Below the pieces are notes generated by a model. The model was not told the DNA's origin. It did no database searches and saw only the letters and a program-made list of their open reading frames with translations. Positions 1 through 14,571 of a DNA stretch of 64,000 bases are shown here, piece by piece (position 1 is the first letter of the stretch; each line of letters starts with the position of its first letter). Source of the DNA: Pipra filicauda (Eukaryota > Chordata > Aves > Passeriformes > Pipridae); assembly GCF_003945595.2 (NCBI RefSeq), contig NW_024103696.1, forward strand, positions 620,001-684,000, written 5' to 3'. Made by a program: the position numbers and the translations under genes.

Positions 1-1387
1 CCAGGGTTACTAGCAAGGAAACTCGTCTTAATAGAAGTAAAATGAGCATGGTCAAACACTACTTACTGTTTTGATAATTTATGGATATGTGCCCTCCATT
101 AGCCTAAGTATGCCAGACCCTTGGAATAATCTAATAGGCCGGTGTTTTAAAATGAGGACAACTATTTTTAGCATTGCAGAAATGGAGCGGAATGTTCAAC
201 AACGTACTGTCAGAGGGCTCAAGCAGCATCCTCCCCTGTGGAGCACGTACCAAGCTACTCCAGAGCCATCAGCAGGGTCAGAGCTTTGACTTTAACAAAT
301 AAAAATCCCACACCAATTATAGTCCATTAGATGACACCTTCCTTAGCCTACTGGAATATTTCCTTGTTTTTTTTTAAACAGGCTCCTGTTAATGGTTAGG
401 ATCATCTGATAGAATATGAGTTACATAAAAATATAATCAGATTATATTTATTAAAACTCGATTCATGAATTTCATGGATTAGTCATGTCAGAAAGTTTCT
501 AAACAATATCACATTTTGGTTTCACTGCATCTACCCATCTTTTCATTCCCTCTTGGTTACTGCTGAACTACCAGCACTTGCTGAGTACTTGCTCAGTGCT
601 ATCCTTGATAGAAACTTGATCCATGTGAGTAAGAATAAGATCCTCCTTTAAAATAACCTGATGAAGAAGAGCTTGTGATAGGTAAATAGTTTGTTTCCTT
701 TGCTCTGTCCAGCTTCCACAGCAGCCCCAGCAGAGCAGATACACCATAGTTTGGCCAAGGGGATCAAGGTAGGCTGGTCAGAGGACTCATGTCCTAGTGA
801 TCAGGGTTTCTGTGGCTTTTTTAAGTAGCTGTTCAAGAGAAAGGCAAATGACTGTTACCCTACTGAACTCATTTGCATATTATAACATAGACTGAGTTCA
901 GGAAGCATCAATCTTTCCTCATTCCCATCCCTTCCCATTACCCATCTTTGGGACAAGACTGACTTGCCTATCCATTCAGGCAATTAGATGTTAAATACAC
1001 CCCAAATTAAATGACACTTGAAAATCTAGGTTTTGGTGCTTTGCATGCAAACTGATGAATCAGTGGCCAGAGGCAGCTCAGGACATCAAAGAACATGGCC
1101 ACAGGGCTCCTTAATCCAGATTGCACTCTCTTTAGTTGGCATTGTTTCCCATTTTTGCTATTAGCATGTCTTAGAAACATGCAACTCACATAATTTCTAC
1201 ATTCAAATATATAAAGCACATATATTTCACAAATAAAGTACATAAGTCAAGACTTTGTTCCTGTATTTTCCTCCCACAAATTATCTTCACCCAACATAAG
1301 AAGTCAGAGAAGTTGTTCTGAAAAACTAAAGATGAAAGGATCACTCCATTTATTTTCATGCATAACTACAGGCTGATATACTGCCTT

Positions 1388-1399
1388 CCCCCCCCCCCC
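1388..1399. repeat. Poly-C run, 12 bases
   Basis: Twelve consecutive C followed by a T-rich run; likely length-unstable in sequencing. Confidence 0.9.
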
Positions 1400-2230
1400 T
1401 TTTTCTTTGAAAATAAACTGACTGAAGTCTTTGTGTCAAGGACTGGTTTCTATGCCATCAAAAAATTATCAGCAGAAGCAGAGCCTCTGCTATCAGTAAG
1501 TCTTCCTTCTGTGTTTGGCAAATGCAAGAGCTATTCACTACTACTGCATGTCCTTGGAGAGGTGACAACTCAAAAATGCAGTGCAGACACAAATTGGACA
1601 TGGGCTTGATAATAATCCAGTTCAGTTGACCTATAACACCAGATGCAGAGCATAAAGAAAATGCAAACAAAATCCATGAGTACACTTCTTGTAGAGTACT
1701 GAGAATAGGCAAATAGGCTTCTGGCTGAAAGATTCATAATGTTTTCTAGATGAACAGTTTAGAAAATTAAGTCTAGTCAGTTGGATATTTCTATCATCTG
1801 AAGCAGGACAACAGAAAAAAATTTGATCTTATGGTCACGGACAACTGATAGTTCATTACAACTATGTTTTTTCCCTTACATTAAATATGTCAAAAGGAAA
1901 ATGATCAAACTTACACATCATGTATTGATTTATTGCTAATCCAGCCATAACATGGTGTTAAAGCAAACCTAAATCCTATTAAAGTTTCGACGGAATTGGA
2001 AATTAATCTAATTGGCCTTGCTCAAACAATATTTGAAATGCAATAATGTTAAATACATGTTAAAAAGCATTATTCAATATGAATTTATTGCTAAGATCTT
2101 TAAAAAATAATACAATATATTATGACCATTATACTCATCATAATACTTGGAACCCCAAGTTTATATTAGGAATGTAAACAGCATTTGTCAAACCCTTAGA
2201 TTTCAGAGGCTATTCCTTACTAGAGAACCA

Positions 2231-2252
2231 TTATTATTATTATCATCATCAC
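2231..2252. repeat. Imperfect (ATT)n/(ATC)n trinucleotide repeat
   Basis: ttattattattat followed by catcatca; a short simple repeat in intronic sequence. Confidence 0.8.
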
Positions 2253-5200
2253 TATCCACTTCCATAGACTGAAGTTTCAGGAGGCAGGTTCTCAGCTGGT
2301 ACAAATGTGAGTTTACATTAAAATAATATCTGCCCCACAGACTATGAAATACTGTTAACTATATAATATCTAACCACGCAGATATGAAATGCAAAAGAAA
2401 AAAGCAGTAGAAAAACATAAGCATTTAAGGTGAATCAGACTGCACATAGACTTGAATTTCTAATCTAGGAACTAACTCATATCAGTATTTTTTCTGAAAT
2501 ACCATGTTGTTGATGTGTTTGTGTAGCTGCAAATTTATCAGCTACTGATAAATAAAGCAGTTAAAGATACAGTTTCCATGTCTCCATTTACACATGGATG
2601 TTTAAGACTTTCCCAAGAAATGTATCTCCTCACTTCAAGAATGGTCCCCTTTGACATTTATTTTGGAGACAGATTAGGAGGATATACTGACCACCTAGAC
2701 TCAGTTGAGAATCTGGGATCAGTGGATCTCCTGTCAGCATAGGAGCCCTGGAACTACTCCCTGAAGATAAGTTTCAATTTCTATCAATTCTGAGCACCTT
2801 GACATCTCAGCCCAGTAGGGTTGTACTTTCCCCTTTCAGGCCTTTTCTTAACCTCTTTGAGGCTTATTAGCCTACTCTGTATACCACAGGGTATGGTACG
2901 ACAGAAAGGAGCTACTCCTTTATCTGAGGGACAAGGCTCTTTGTGTGAGTTTTAGTCATCCTCTCACTAAAGCCCAATGTTTATTTAGAGAATCAACACT
3001 ACTCTGACACCCATTTCTCCAGCTGCATTCCCTTCTCATTTTTCTGCGGTTCAGCAGAAGTACTGCCAGTACAGTGTATTCTACAGGGCGGTATTTCCTC
3101 TGGCTATTTGACAACACTGGCATCACAACCCTGTCCCTGCAAAGAGACACACATTTCTGTTAACAGTTCCTGAAGTCTTACCTCATGGATTCGATATCAG
3201 AAAATAAAAATTCTCAGGCCAAAGTATGGGGAAATGGGGTGGGGAAGACAAACTCGCCACAGCCACTGTTACATTACACATCCTACTGGCTAAGGTTCTC
3301 ATTAATCAAAGACGACTAGTAAAAGTATCCTGATGCCCTACTATTTTCATTGCTGTCTTTCCCACGAGAGTTGCTATCATGGCACTGACTAACAAGTGCT
3401 GCAAAGGTCATAGTATCTTCTACTAATTAAAACACAACTCCCACCCACCTCCCCCCCAAACTCCGATTGAGACAACCTCTCCCGTTATGCAGGATGTTGT
3501 CGAGTAGCTTACAAAAAAAGCTTAAAAAATTCATTAAGGAATAGCACTGCACACATTGTACATAATTCTTGTCTGCTAAATAGTTTCCCGCCTTTGCTCT
3601 TCCCTCATGGCCTTTGGTGCACCTCTATCAATACTGTATGCTCCACTGGACAGGGAATTTCTTTTCCTTCACGCTTGTGCTACACTGTACAAGAAAGTCT
3701 TAAGACCTTCTTATAGCAAGACAGACTAACATGGAGTATAACAGCAGAAGTTCTGAGGAGTATAACACCTCAGAAGTCTGGCATTCTCCTTCTGTGCATA
3801 CTTTTTAAGTGAATTTTCATTCTGCGAAGTGGACAGCTAAATAAATATTTCCTGAGATAATACTGTCAATACCTATAAATACCTTCCATGTGTGAAGATA
3901 ACAGGTTACAACTATTAAACTATGAATTAATTTTTCCTATTTAGTGTCTTTCTTATTACAAACTAAAATCATGTTATCTTCATCTGTATGGGACAAATCG
4001 AAGAACTGTCATTCACAACAGAAAGGGAGAATAGTGAAAGGGGTGTTAATTCTGAAGAAAAGCATCAGCTGACTAGCTTCTTGGTATCTGTAAAAAGAAA
4101 AAAAATCTGGCTTGTAAGAGGTACTTGTTAAACACAAATCAAACACCTGTCACCCAGCTGGGCCACGTGTGTCACTGCTGAGCCATCTGCAGGAACACAG
4201 CCCGCGCCAGTTGCTTTACTTAGTGTGGCCTGGGAACAAGAATCCATTAGACAGAAAGTCAACAGTGGAATTAGCAGCACTTTTTCTTTTAGTGCCCTTC
4301 CACTTACTTGTTTGACTTCTTGTGTTTCTATTTTTGGGAGCCTCATGCCAGAGCAACAGTGCTGACTGCTGATTAGACAGGACTTGGCCCAGCCTCAGCA
4401 TGTCACATTGATTTAATCAGTTCAGACTTGAAACATGCAGTATGGATTTTAGGTGTTTATAAATACTGGCTAGCAGTGGGAATTAGAAAATAAAATACAT
4501 TCTAGTTTGCAATACCTATGAATGATTTTACTATAGTATTAAAATGCAGTTTTTATTTCCAACAACTCAGTATCTATGCATTTAAAAAAGCAATTTACAT
4601 GGAATTTGGAATATAAAACCTACGTTGTAATTTTAAGGGTTTTTTGGGGGAAGAAGTATATTCATTGACATTAAAAATGGACATCTGAGCTGCATTAATT
4701 TAAATATTAATAATACAACTCACCCACTAAAAAAGGGCAAAGAAGAGTTAAAAGGTCACAAGTCGCAGCCAACAGTATTATCTATGAACTTTGTATAATT
4801 TGTACTATGTATGAATTTTCTACTGTATGACACTGACAATTTTTAAAAGAAATCTAATGTGCTACTTGTAATAGCGTTATTATCCAGTGAGAAAATACTC
4901 TTATATATAATTTAAATGAAGTACAATAACATAAGTTACACATAATTATCCTAATATGATTCATCAGGCCCAAAATCTAGTATTCTGTGAGGTCCAATAC
5001 TTAATGCCTCAAGAGAAGACAAACTAAGCAAAATGTGTCAGACAAGCTGTACAATGTGGCAGTACAGTAAGAAAGATCCTTCCTCCCCCATTAGTCCATT
5101 TTCTGCAATGCGCTGCTGCCAGTTTTTACAATGCTAAATCTTGTAATAACAAGTATTTCTCTTAAAGCTCGGCTTTCTGATGAGATGTGGAAAGTTCAGA

Positions 5201-8200
5201 ATATCAGTTTCAAAAGATACAGCCTCTAACTCTCAAAACTGAAGGAGAAAAAAACCATACAAAACTAAAATCTATGTACCACAGAAACCTTCCAGAAAGG
5301 CTCCAATAAACTATGAACAATTGAAGAAGAATCCTCAAGCCTCCCCCTGCCCTCTCAAACTCTGTAAGGTCCCAACTGAGGCTTTTCAAACATAGTTAAG
5401 AATCCCAGAGCTGGGCAGGCTCACAGCTAGAGTATTCATGAATCTCTGATTAAGGAACAAAGAGCTGCATTTAATGACTGCATTATTTAACATCTGCATT
5501 ATATTTTACTTCCACATTACATAACATGCTAACAAAAGCCTGCCCTGTGTGGCAGCATGCCATGCTCCGTTTTGCTCCCAGCATCCCAGACCCCTGTAAA
5601 ATGGATGGTGACCTATGATTGCCGTGGCCACACCTCACATCACAAAGGCTGCTGCTGCACTCCAGGCCCCCGTGACCAGCCACATTCTACTGGTTATTAC
5701 AGTTCCAATGCAAATACCAGAGGGTATATATACCCTTCCACTCCCACTCTTATCTCACCAGTGTCACTTTGCCTGAAGGAGCTCACGGCTTTTATGCCAA
5801 GCAGTACAAGAATTGATGTCTGGCTTCCAAAATACATTTGCACTTTTGTTCTACGGAGACATACTAATCTGATTTTTAACGAAGCCCCAGGAGGACAGAA
5901 GACAATGCCATTTCTTTCCTCAGATGGGACTGAAGTATAATTTGTTTTTCCTCAAAAACAATGATTCCTTAAATCAAGTCTCTGCTCACCAACACCTACA
6001 GCAGTCAGTAACACCATTCCCTCCAGAATGGAAATAACACTCAAGCAATGCCACGTAAGGTAATTTGATTCCATGGAGCTTTCCATCAAGAACTGAACTG
6101 AACTGCTGTCATTTAACTTTAGGAATTGAAAAACCAAGGAGCTCAACAGTTCCTGGAGTTGTGAACTGCAAAAATCACCTAATAAGGCAAAAATAAGTCA
6201 GCACAGCAGACAGCTCTCTGGAATCAAATTTATGATCAAAGGCTATTCAAAACACTTCCCTGTAATGTTAAGGAGAGAGCAAGCAAGCAAGAACTATACA
6301 TGCTGAAGTGATGAAACAAGTTTTAGAAAATATAGTGGTTTAAAGTGTATTTTCCCAGTAAGGTATTTTAGAAAGCAAATTTATACGTCAGAAATCTGCT
6401 GAGACCTACTATTTTCATATTCATCCATCTCTTTAAATCAGATGTATATTAATTATACACAAAGATATTACTGAAAACACAAAAAGAATACAAAACTCAT
6501 AGCAAATTTGTTACTGAAATAGATGGTGTCCAACCACCTGATTTCCAATGTCCAGCAATTCTCAACCTCAAGGTTTTAAACTTGGTGGTAATAAAGATTC
6601 CAATTGGAAAACCACCGTCTTTCTCTATTTTAGGCTAATCTATTTCATTGTTTACCCATAAAAAACCTTGTTTTTAAAAATTTGCATTGTATTTCCTATT
6701 AAATTTTTTTTTTGGTTTTATATTCTTACAGCTCACAACTGTAAGAGCAGGAGTATTTTGGAAAGCTTTCTGATGTCAAATACTTTTCCTATATTTCTGA
6801 TTATACTCTTTTGACTCCAAAGTAAAGCAGCACAAAGATTTTTCAAAAGTTGCATAACTAGAACAATATATGTCCATACCTTATCTAAAGATTTTAAAAT
6901 ATAACTGATTAGCAATAACAGGAGCTCAGAAACTAGATGGCACTGAATAAAAGACAGACTATGATGGATTTAAGCAGTACCTATCCAGTGCTCCAAACGC
7001 ATTTTTGGAAGTTTTCTCAAAGATGCTGATGAGCTACCTTGGAAATATCCTGACCCCTGTCAAGGACCTCTACAGCACATGAAATGTGGAAGGCAAATCC
7101 AGAGGTTTTTCAAGGCAGCTGCAAGGAAAAAATTGCATTACCATGCATTACCAAGACTGCTCAACATCAATGTCCCCACAGATTTGCATATTTACATGAG
7201 TGATTAATGCTCCAGAAGCATATGCTGAACTGGCATAACAGGTCATATATCCATGGCTCTTCTGCCAAGTCAAATATGCCTTGGAAAATTCTAGACAGAG
7301 TGCCCATGGTCTAACTGCAGCAATGGGGAAAGCAGGTCAGTGGTTGCAAGGATCTTCACAATCATATTTTAATTCAAATGTACATTTTACAAGTTTCAGG
7401 TTCTGGATTTCATTAAATAGCTGGCCTTGAAGACCCAACCCTGGAGTAACTCGGTATGGAGATGGGTATTAAAAGCATCTCTGAAAGCAAGTTGAAGTCA
7501 GATGCTACACTAGCATGTTGTTTGGGGGCTTCGAAAATTTTAAATTCATGTAGAAATATTTAAATTATCTTGTAAAAGATAGCACTGGATGTTTCAAAGA
7601 CATGTTTTATACTGAGCTTCTGAATTAAATTCATTCTTAAAAAATAATCTTATAATACAGCAGATTTCAAACTCATTTTCTCAGGTACCACCAGGAAAGG
7701 AGAGCTCTTCCCACCAGGCAATACAAAGTAGACTGTTTTGATGCAGCATTCATACCACAAATGGAATCTATATCACATTTTGGGAAGTCTTTTACTAATC
7801 ACTTCCTTACCTGTACCAAACATAAAGAGAATCCTATAACAAAAAGATAATCAAATTTATCAAGAATAAAATAATCAGTGTTGGGTTTCAAAATCAGTTA
7901 AGACTGAAGACAGCACACTGATATTGAACTTGAGAAAACTGAAGTTACAGATAACGATAGCACACAGTTAAATGAGAAAAAAAGGCCACCACAAACAGCA
8001 TTATTTACTTCTGTTATCTTCTAGTTCACAAAATATATGAGTTCATGTACATTTTGTTGGGTCATCATCATCACAAATACATGCATTTGAAAAAAAGAAG
8101 GAATAATCCTTTTACAGATACCTACTGCATAGTTTCATGTAAACCCAATCTCATTTTCATGACTCAAAGTACAAATAGCACTCATACATTTGGTACAGCA

Positions 8201-8730
8201 TACTGAATATCTCACTGCTTCAGTGAGATATTCACTGTGCAAAACCAGCTATTTTGAAAAGCCTAATCAATATATTTAATATTTTATGTTGTCTGTTCAT
8301 AATCTAGATTGCAAAATAAGGCATTTGAAAGTCAAGTATTCAAAGTGAACGTTGTCACAGTATTTCACAAAATGTAGTATAGGAAACATAGATGCATCAT
8401 CTCCATTGCTCTGAATTGTATACTATGAATCATAAGAAAGCAATTACTATGGAGGTTTGGATAAAGGGGAATGGACAAAACCAGTTTAATTTGGTAAGTC
8501 TTCTGAATGTTGTGATTTATAGTTCTGCCTACATCGATTTTATTTTTCAGAACATAGTCTCCAATAAAGTAGAAAAAATATTTTCATAATAAAAAAAAAT
8601 AGACAAATACGGAAAGGCCAAGAACAGAGCAAATAACACCTTCAGCAGCTTGAGTCCTTTGAGCCTTACTGCCATCAGAACATTCTCAGAGGCATAAGAT
8701 CTTTTTGGCTAGCAGGATTCATAACACATA

Positions 8731-9095
8731 AGATACAGAATTGTTAAGGTTGGAAAAGACCTCTAGGATCAAGTCCAACCTTTAACCTAACACTGACATC
8801 TTCACCAGTAAACCATGTACCCAAATGCCACATTTTTTGAACACTTCAAGGGATAGTGACTCAGCCACTTCCCTGGGCAGCATGTTCCAATGCCTGACCA
8901 TCCTTTTTGATGAAGAAATTTTTCCTAGTATCCAATCTAAACCTTCCCTGGTGAAACTTGAGGCCATTTCCTCTTGTTACCTGGGACCCTTTGCTACAAC
9001 CTCCTTTCAGGTACTCGGAGAGAGCAATAAGGTCGACAACTCCCGAGGGTGGCAACCTATATCTTAGAAGGAGGAACTCTCCTGCTAAACTTTTC
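8731..9095 (-). mobile_element. CR1 3'-end fragment, minus strand
   Basis: The plus strand reads agaattgttaaggttgg, aaaagacctctaggatcaag, gtccaacc, then ggatagtgactcagccac, ccctgggcagcatgttccaat and ttcctctTGTtacctggg, the reverse complement of the CR1 3' region. The right boundary is approximate because similarity fades after the ataaggtc motif near 9030. Confidence 0.88.
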
Positions 9096-11342
9096 AAGTA
9101 CACAGAGATGGTCCACCCCCTAAAATGTATATGCCAAAACAGTTGAGAGGTTCATGTTGACTGTCAAGTCATCAAAGGTCAGCAAAAAATAACCCCATAA
9201 CCCGAACAGGACTTCATCACCTAGCACCTAGGACATAAATAAACATTCAATTTGGAGCTTCATTGCCATGGCGTTATAGACCCAGAAGCAAAGAGAAGGA
9301 AAGGACTTGAGTTATTTAAGTGAGTGAAGGGCAGGAAAAAGAAAATTCTCAACTATGCAGAGGCAAATCAAAACCAACTTGTTGAAGTTTACAAAAAGCT
9401 CAGAAAGAAAAGCACAGAATGAGCTCCCTGTAAATGAGAACAGAGAGATCTGGTGGTTGGTGGATGTCCCCCCCCATCCTCAGAAAATGACTAAGAACAC
9501 ATTTTTAAGGTTTGACTACTTAATCCTAATTATGGTTCAAAGTGTATACTTCCTTAAGCTAGACTATTCGAAACACCTAGAAGTATATTATAAAAGGATG
9601 CTTAACTTGTGAAGCCTGATCTGCAACAGATAGGTGACTATCATACACCTTAAAGTACTCCAGCCACCTCAAACCTACACTTCAGGACAGATTTAATTTC
9701 TCAGGCCATAACCAGCACTCTGTCTGCAATCTAATTATATTAAATAATTTCAAAAGTGTATCCAGAGTCCATTTCACTTGCTAATTGCCAAAAAGTAGGC
9801 TGGTTTCACACACTTTGCTGAACATCTCCAGAAGGCCAAGGCATAGGGTCTCACGTGCATAGGGATTCTGATTTATCACAACATTCCAGTTCTTCTTGTA
9901 TTATGATTTGACAGCTATCTTGAAGTGTTCCCAGAAGGCTGAGCTACAAATCAGTCCTAATTGCAGGAAAGGGATCATTCCATCTTTTCTGGTAACCTAC
10001 AAAGCAAGCAAGTTTCCTTCCAAGGGAAGACTACTACCCTCTTATTTTTTAGAGCTATAAATTAACAGCTCATAACTATCTCCTCTGATACTCTCAAGGA
10101 TTTGTTCTGTTGCCCTAAGTAGGTTTTACCATTTAAAAGAAAAATCTCTTAAGACAGTTCCCTGAAAAAGGGATGAAGGAAATAGGTAGGTGGGCAACAA
10201 ATAGACAGTCACATATGCAATGGTACCCACTATCTACTATGCTGTGACTTTGGGGGCCTGACGTAGAGCTCCCAGGGACTGCATTAGATTCTTGACTCTC
10301 TAGATTGTTTATCAGCACCATCACACTGACTGCTTTTGACCTAAAGGCAGATGAGACAACAGGCACCTTGTGGTGTGTTGGCAGTCAATAGAAATCTCAT
10401 TTTTTACTTTGGTAGCTTACAAGAACTGCATTAGAAAAAACAGCAAAATGGTAGAACTACAGCCTGAACACTCCTCTGTTTTCTTTAGAGTGTTAAGGCT
10501 ATTCTTATGTCATCCTAGAGCCAAGAATTAAATGCTGTTCACTGTATTAGTCCTTAGCAGACCCAACCTCTAAAATGGCAAGAACCTCCTAGAAATCTAC
10601 ACAACTTACTTATGTACCTATTATCCAGTCAACTGTTGCAAAACCACTGCAGCATTTAGTGAATGGGAAATTATGTTGTCAGTGATAGTATGTCTGAAAA
10701 GTGACAGAAGTCCAAGTGTCACATTTGAACACAGACTGAACAATTTTCACATCTTAGATCCTTGAAAGTCAAGGCTACATATGAAGCTTACAGAAGTCTC
10801 ACCATTTATGCAGATCTTGAAAATCAAGTATACAAGCATTGAGCACTGTTCTGGAAGACTCTCCTGTTGAGATTCTCTCAAATACTAGAGTCTATTGCAT
10901 AGTATTACTATAATTTCAGTTTTTCACGACAATGTCAGTTATGTTTGAGATAATCTAAAGAAACAAGACTTCCAATAGCCAAATTTATCTCATTCTAATG
11001 TAAACATCCAAAATAGGTCAAATGAATTGATATTGTTGCTTACACATAACATCATGAGTAAAATCTGTTGCTTATTTATTCCCCTTTCTCCAGGGAAAGA
11101 AGTATGAGGAATGGAGTACTGCAGCAGATAGTTTTGGGGTGTATTACAAAAAGCCCTCTGTTCTTTGAAGCCTCAAACTGCATTTACATTAAAAAATATT
11201 ATAAAATTTCTTTTTTCTTCTTCCTGTTTCTAACTAATTATAACATCTCCAACAAAAGATAAAGCATGTTGAAGGTTTTAAGAGGATAAACAAACAGCAC
11301 TAGCTCCTGAGAATGCTCTCCCAGCACTGCACAGTCTGCACC

Positions 11343-11552
11343 TCAATATACAAAAACCACTAACATCCCACCCAAATATACCAAAAATAATACCAACGAT
11401 ACAAAAGACACCCCCAAACTCATCAACCATCCACACCCCACAATAGACGCCAACACCAACCCTACCACTGCATAATAAGGAGAAGGATTAGAAGCAACTG
11501 CTAACCCTCCCAAAATAAAACTAACACTTAAAAAAAGTATGAAGTACGTCAT
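11343..11552 (-). pseudogene. Nuclear mitochondrial insertion (NUMT): 5' part of ND6
   Basis: The minus-strand frame starts with an ATG and encodes 69 residues of NADH dehydrogenase subunit 6, with recognisable avian wording: [45 protein letters not shown] and [11 protein letters not shown]. Full-length avian ND6 is around 173 residues, so this is the N-terminal 40 percent. The match stops at the left edge, where the nuclear sequence supplies a TGA. No neighbouring tRNA-Glu or other mitochondrial sequence was recognised on the right. Base composition (C-rich on the plus strand, G/T-rich on the minus) is unlike the flanks. It has no expected function, since mitochondrial genes are not expressed from an intron. 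Confidence 0.95.
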
Positions 11553-11610
11553 AACAATTCCTGAAATGTAGGAGATGCCTTTGTATACAACAGTGCTTAG
11601 AGTATTTTAT

Positions 11611-11760
11611 CATAGAATCATAGAATATGCTGAGTTGGAAGGGACTCATCAGGATCATTGATTCCAACTGGCCCGGCACAGGACACCCCAAGAATCACCT
11701 TGTGTGCCTGAGAACATTCTCCAAATGCTTATTGAACTCAGACAGGCCTGGTGCTGTTCC
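11611..11760 (-). mobile_element. CR1 3'-end fragment (CR1-Y-like), minus strand
   Basis: Begins catagaatcatagaat (two copies of the CR1 terminal octamer reversed) and continues with tgagttggaagggactcatc, aggacaccccaagaatcac and cctggtgctgttcc, the typical reversed 3' end of a CR1 subfamily. It lies 58 bp to the right of the ND6 insertion. Confidence 0.9.
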
Positions 11761-14571
11761 TCTACTTCGTTTAGTTGTCTTTGATCATGTACACTGTTAG
11801 CATCCAGAACACCACACTTGAAGGAGCAAAAAGTAAAAGACTCCACAAATTTATATAGCTCTTGATGCATCAGCTGAGAGGCAGAGCATGTTATCTGCCT
11901 CCAGAAAGAAGCTGATAATTGAACACAGCACTGTACTACTCTGCACAGATATGACAAATCCAGCTAGCAGAAGCTGGGTAGCTGGATCTCAGTTTCTTCA
12001 TCTAGCTATGCATGTAAAAAATATTTTGATTGCCTTTTTTATTTTAAAAGTTTTCAGTTTTGACAGTTTTAGATTTCATGGTAGTTCATTTTTAATTTGC
12101 AAAAATGGTATGGTTTTTACATAGTCTGAATTAAAAGAGTTATAATGTTCAGACAAAGTACAATGTCTTGATATTAAATATGATCTAACTGTTGAGCCTT
12201 ATGTAAACTAACAGGAGCTTTGGGATTTGGCCTGACAATGAATCTGCAAGGCACTTAGCAAAAAGAAAACCCAAACAGTATTAACCATGGAAACTGTAAT
12301 AATAACTGGTACTGGAAAAGCAACATAGCCTGGTAATTTTAAAAGCAAGATAACATCAGAGTAGGAGCTACAGGAAGAGCCAAGGGAAAACACAGCTACA
12401 TTCTAGATCAATCTCAATCAATGTACAATGCTTCACAATAACTCTTCCCATTAATTCACAACTAGGAGCACAGTAGAGTAAAACACTGTTTAGCTGGATC
12501 AAGTCAAAGGTTTCTATAATCAGTTATATGACTACAACTGTGGCAAGAACAGGTGTCTACAGAAAAACAACAGTGTAGCCATAAAAACTTCTCTAGAGGG
12601 TTTCCCAGACTTCAGTGTCTTGGAGCTCAGACAAGTAACCTGACACACTTCGTGGATTTTACTCCATCAATTTTCTAATACATTTGCAGACTTTTTAAGT
12701 TTTGTGGCAGTGTTCAAAATGTAATAATGTAACAGAAAGAATGAGCCCTTTCTCTCCTTTTTGAACTTGCTATCAGATAGGTTTGATGCTCTAGTTCACA
12801 CACTGAAGACTAGAATAAATAAATAAATCCCTATTAATCTTTTCTGCTCCATTCATTACTGTATAGAGCACAGAACAGGACACCTCTTATCTTAGTTGTG
12901 CCTTTTTCAGATTGAAGTCCACATTGTCACACCTTAACTGGAAGATGCCCAATGCTCTTGATCACTCTTGACACCTCACTTGAATCTTTTCTGGTAATAT
13001 TAGATCCACACTGAGATGTGAGAATCAGAACTGTATACATCATTCAAGTTGCAGCACAATATGGATTCATCAATAATGGTGATATTAAGATGCTTTTGCT
13101 TTGTTCCATATTCTCTTCCTAATAATTTCTAAATTCTGTTTGTTTATTTGACTGGAACTAAACAGCGAGTCCATTTTTTCACTGATCCGTAATTCAAAGA
13201 TAACTTTCCTGAACAATAATAGCTATTCCAGAGTCTTACACAAAACGCATATTTCCTTTGTTTTCCTCTTCATCTGCATCACTTGACTATTACTTTCTCT
13301 GAGTTTTACGTATCATTTTAGAATTCAGTTCCTCAATATTGCAATGTCCTTTGAACATCTTTGCAGCCTGCTCTCCATTTTTCTACCACATATTACTTAA
13401 CATCAGCAGCAAATACCTTGATTTTAAACCAAATCTTTAGTAATAATATATATCTACTGCCCACTTTCAACAAAACACAATTTGAAACATAAATAGTAAG
13501 TAAACATAAAAGACAGTTTTGTAATTTTATGTCCAGTAAATCACAGATTTTAAACTTGATGATGTGAAACTCTGCTTCTCTCATTACTTAGAAATCTGGA
13601 TAACTACAAAATAAACCAAACCCTTTGCCATTACTAAAACACTGCATACATATTAGATCATCATGTCAAACAATAAAGCTCAATATTGAAATTCTGAGCC
13701 TTTCACAGCAACAGCTGTCTTTAAAAGACATAACGGTTTACGGCACTGAAAGAACAGTAACTGGAAGTACATGATGCAAAAGAATCTAAATTGAGAGAAT
13801 TGAGGGTTGAGAACTTAAATCATGATGCTGAAGATACCACTGAATTAAATTTTAAAACATTTTTAAAAAATCGGCACTAACATACGTACTTGGAGAGTTT
13901 CATTCATTATATATTAACTGGCTTCCACGTATATGCCGAAAATCTACTATTATTTCAACTGTTTCTATGGAAAAGAAAACCAATGAAATCACAAGACATC
14001 AAATGATTAGAAACTCCAGCAACAACCTGTTTCCTCAGTGTTATGAGAGCTGAAGTTGCTGGATGTTAGACTTATAGAATTCCTCTAATACGGGTAATTA
14101 GCACTGAACCCAATAAATGCATACAACTGTCTTAATCTGCACACTAACATTCTGAAATGAAACCTATCCTCTCGAATACACAGGCTAGGCTGTCATGCCT
14201 CCTCAGGTATTCCAAGTCTTTGCTTAAGAGGTTAGTGGTGTTTGTCCCAAGCTTTACCAAGCAGACTGTTGAGTGCACAAGAGCTCTTATTTAGGCTTGC
14301 AGACCACAAATGGGCAGTGGAATAAGTAGTCCCTTTAGTTCCCTCACTTACAGAAAAAAAAAAAAACACACCAAATGAGCACATCTGCAGAGAATACTAT
14401 TGATCTGTGTGGCATTTCAGTGTGCTACAAAAACATGGCAGTGCAGGTAAGAAGTCAATTTTCTAATAGAAGTGTTCTATCCTCCCATTTCTGTACATGA
14501 TTACAGATAATCCACTGACATAATGAACACTTCTGATGAGTTAAATTACATATCAACATAGACAAACATAC

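Larger units (their letters stand above)
1..14571 (-). other. Intronic sequence downstream of the last visible COL19A1 exon
   Basis: AT-rich sequence with no Gly-X-Y frame flanked by splice sites that I could accept on the minus strand. It contains the ND6 NUMT, two CR1 fragments and simple repeats listed separately. Scattered ORFs of 60-130 codons, such as the plus-strand one at 5557-5940, have no recognisable domain and are treated as chance. The next COL19A1 exon is presumed to lie left of the window. Confidence 0.75.

Noticed and set aside
2820..2860. Minus-strand GLKGES-like stretch as a possible collagen exon
   Set aside because: Only two Gly triplets, then a stop codon, and no correct donor; chance.
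5557..5940. 127-codon plus-strand ORF
   Set aside because: No recognisable domain or splice context, biased toward no protein family; within intronic sequence of COL19A1, so treated as chance.
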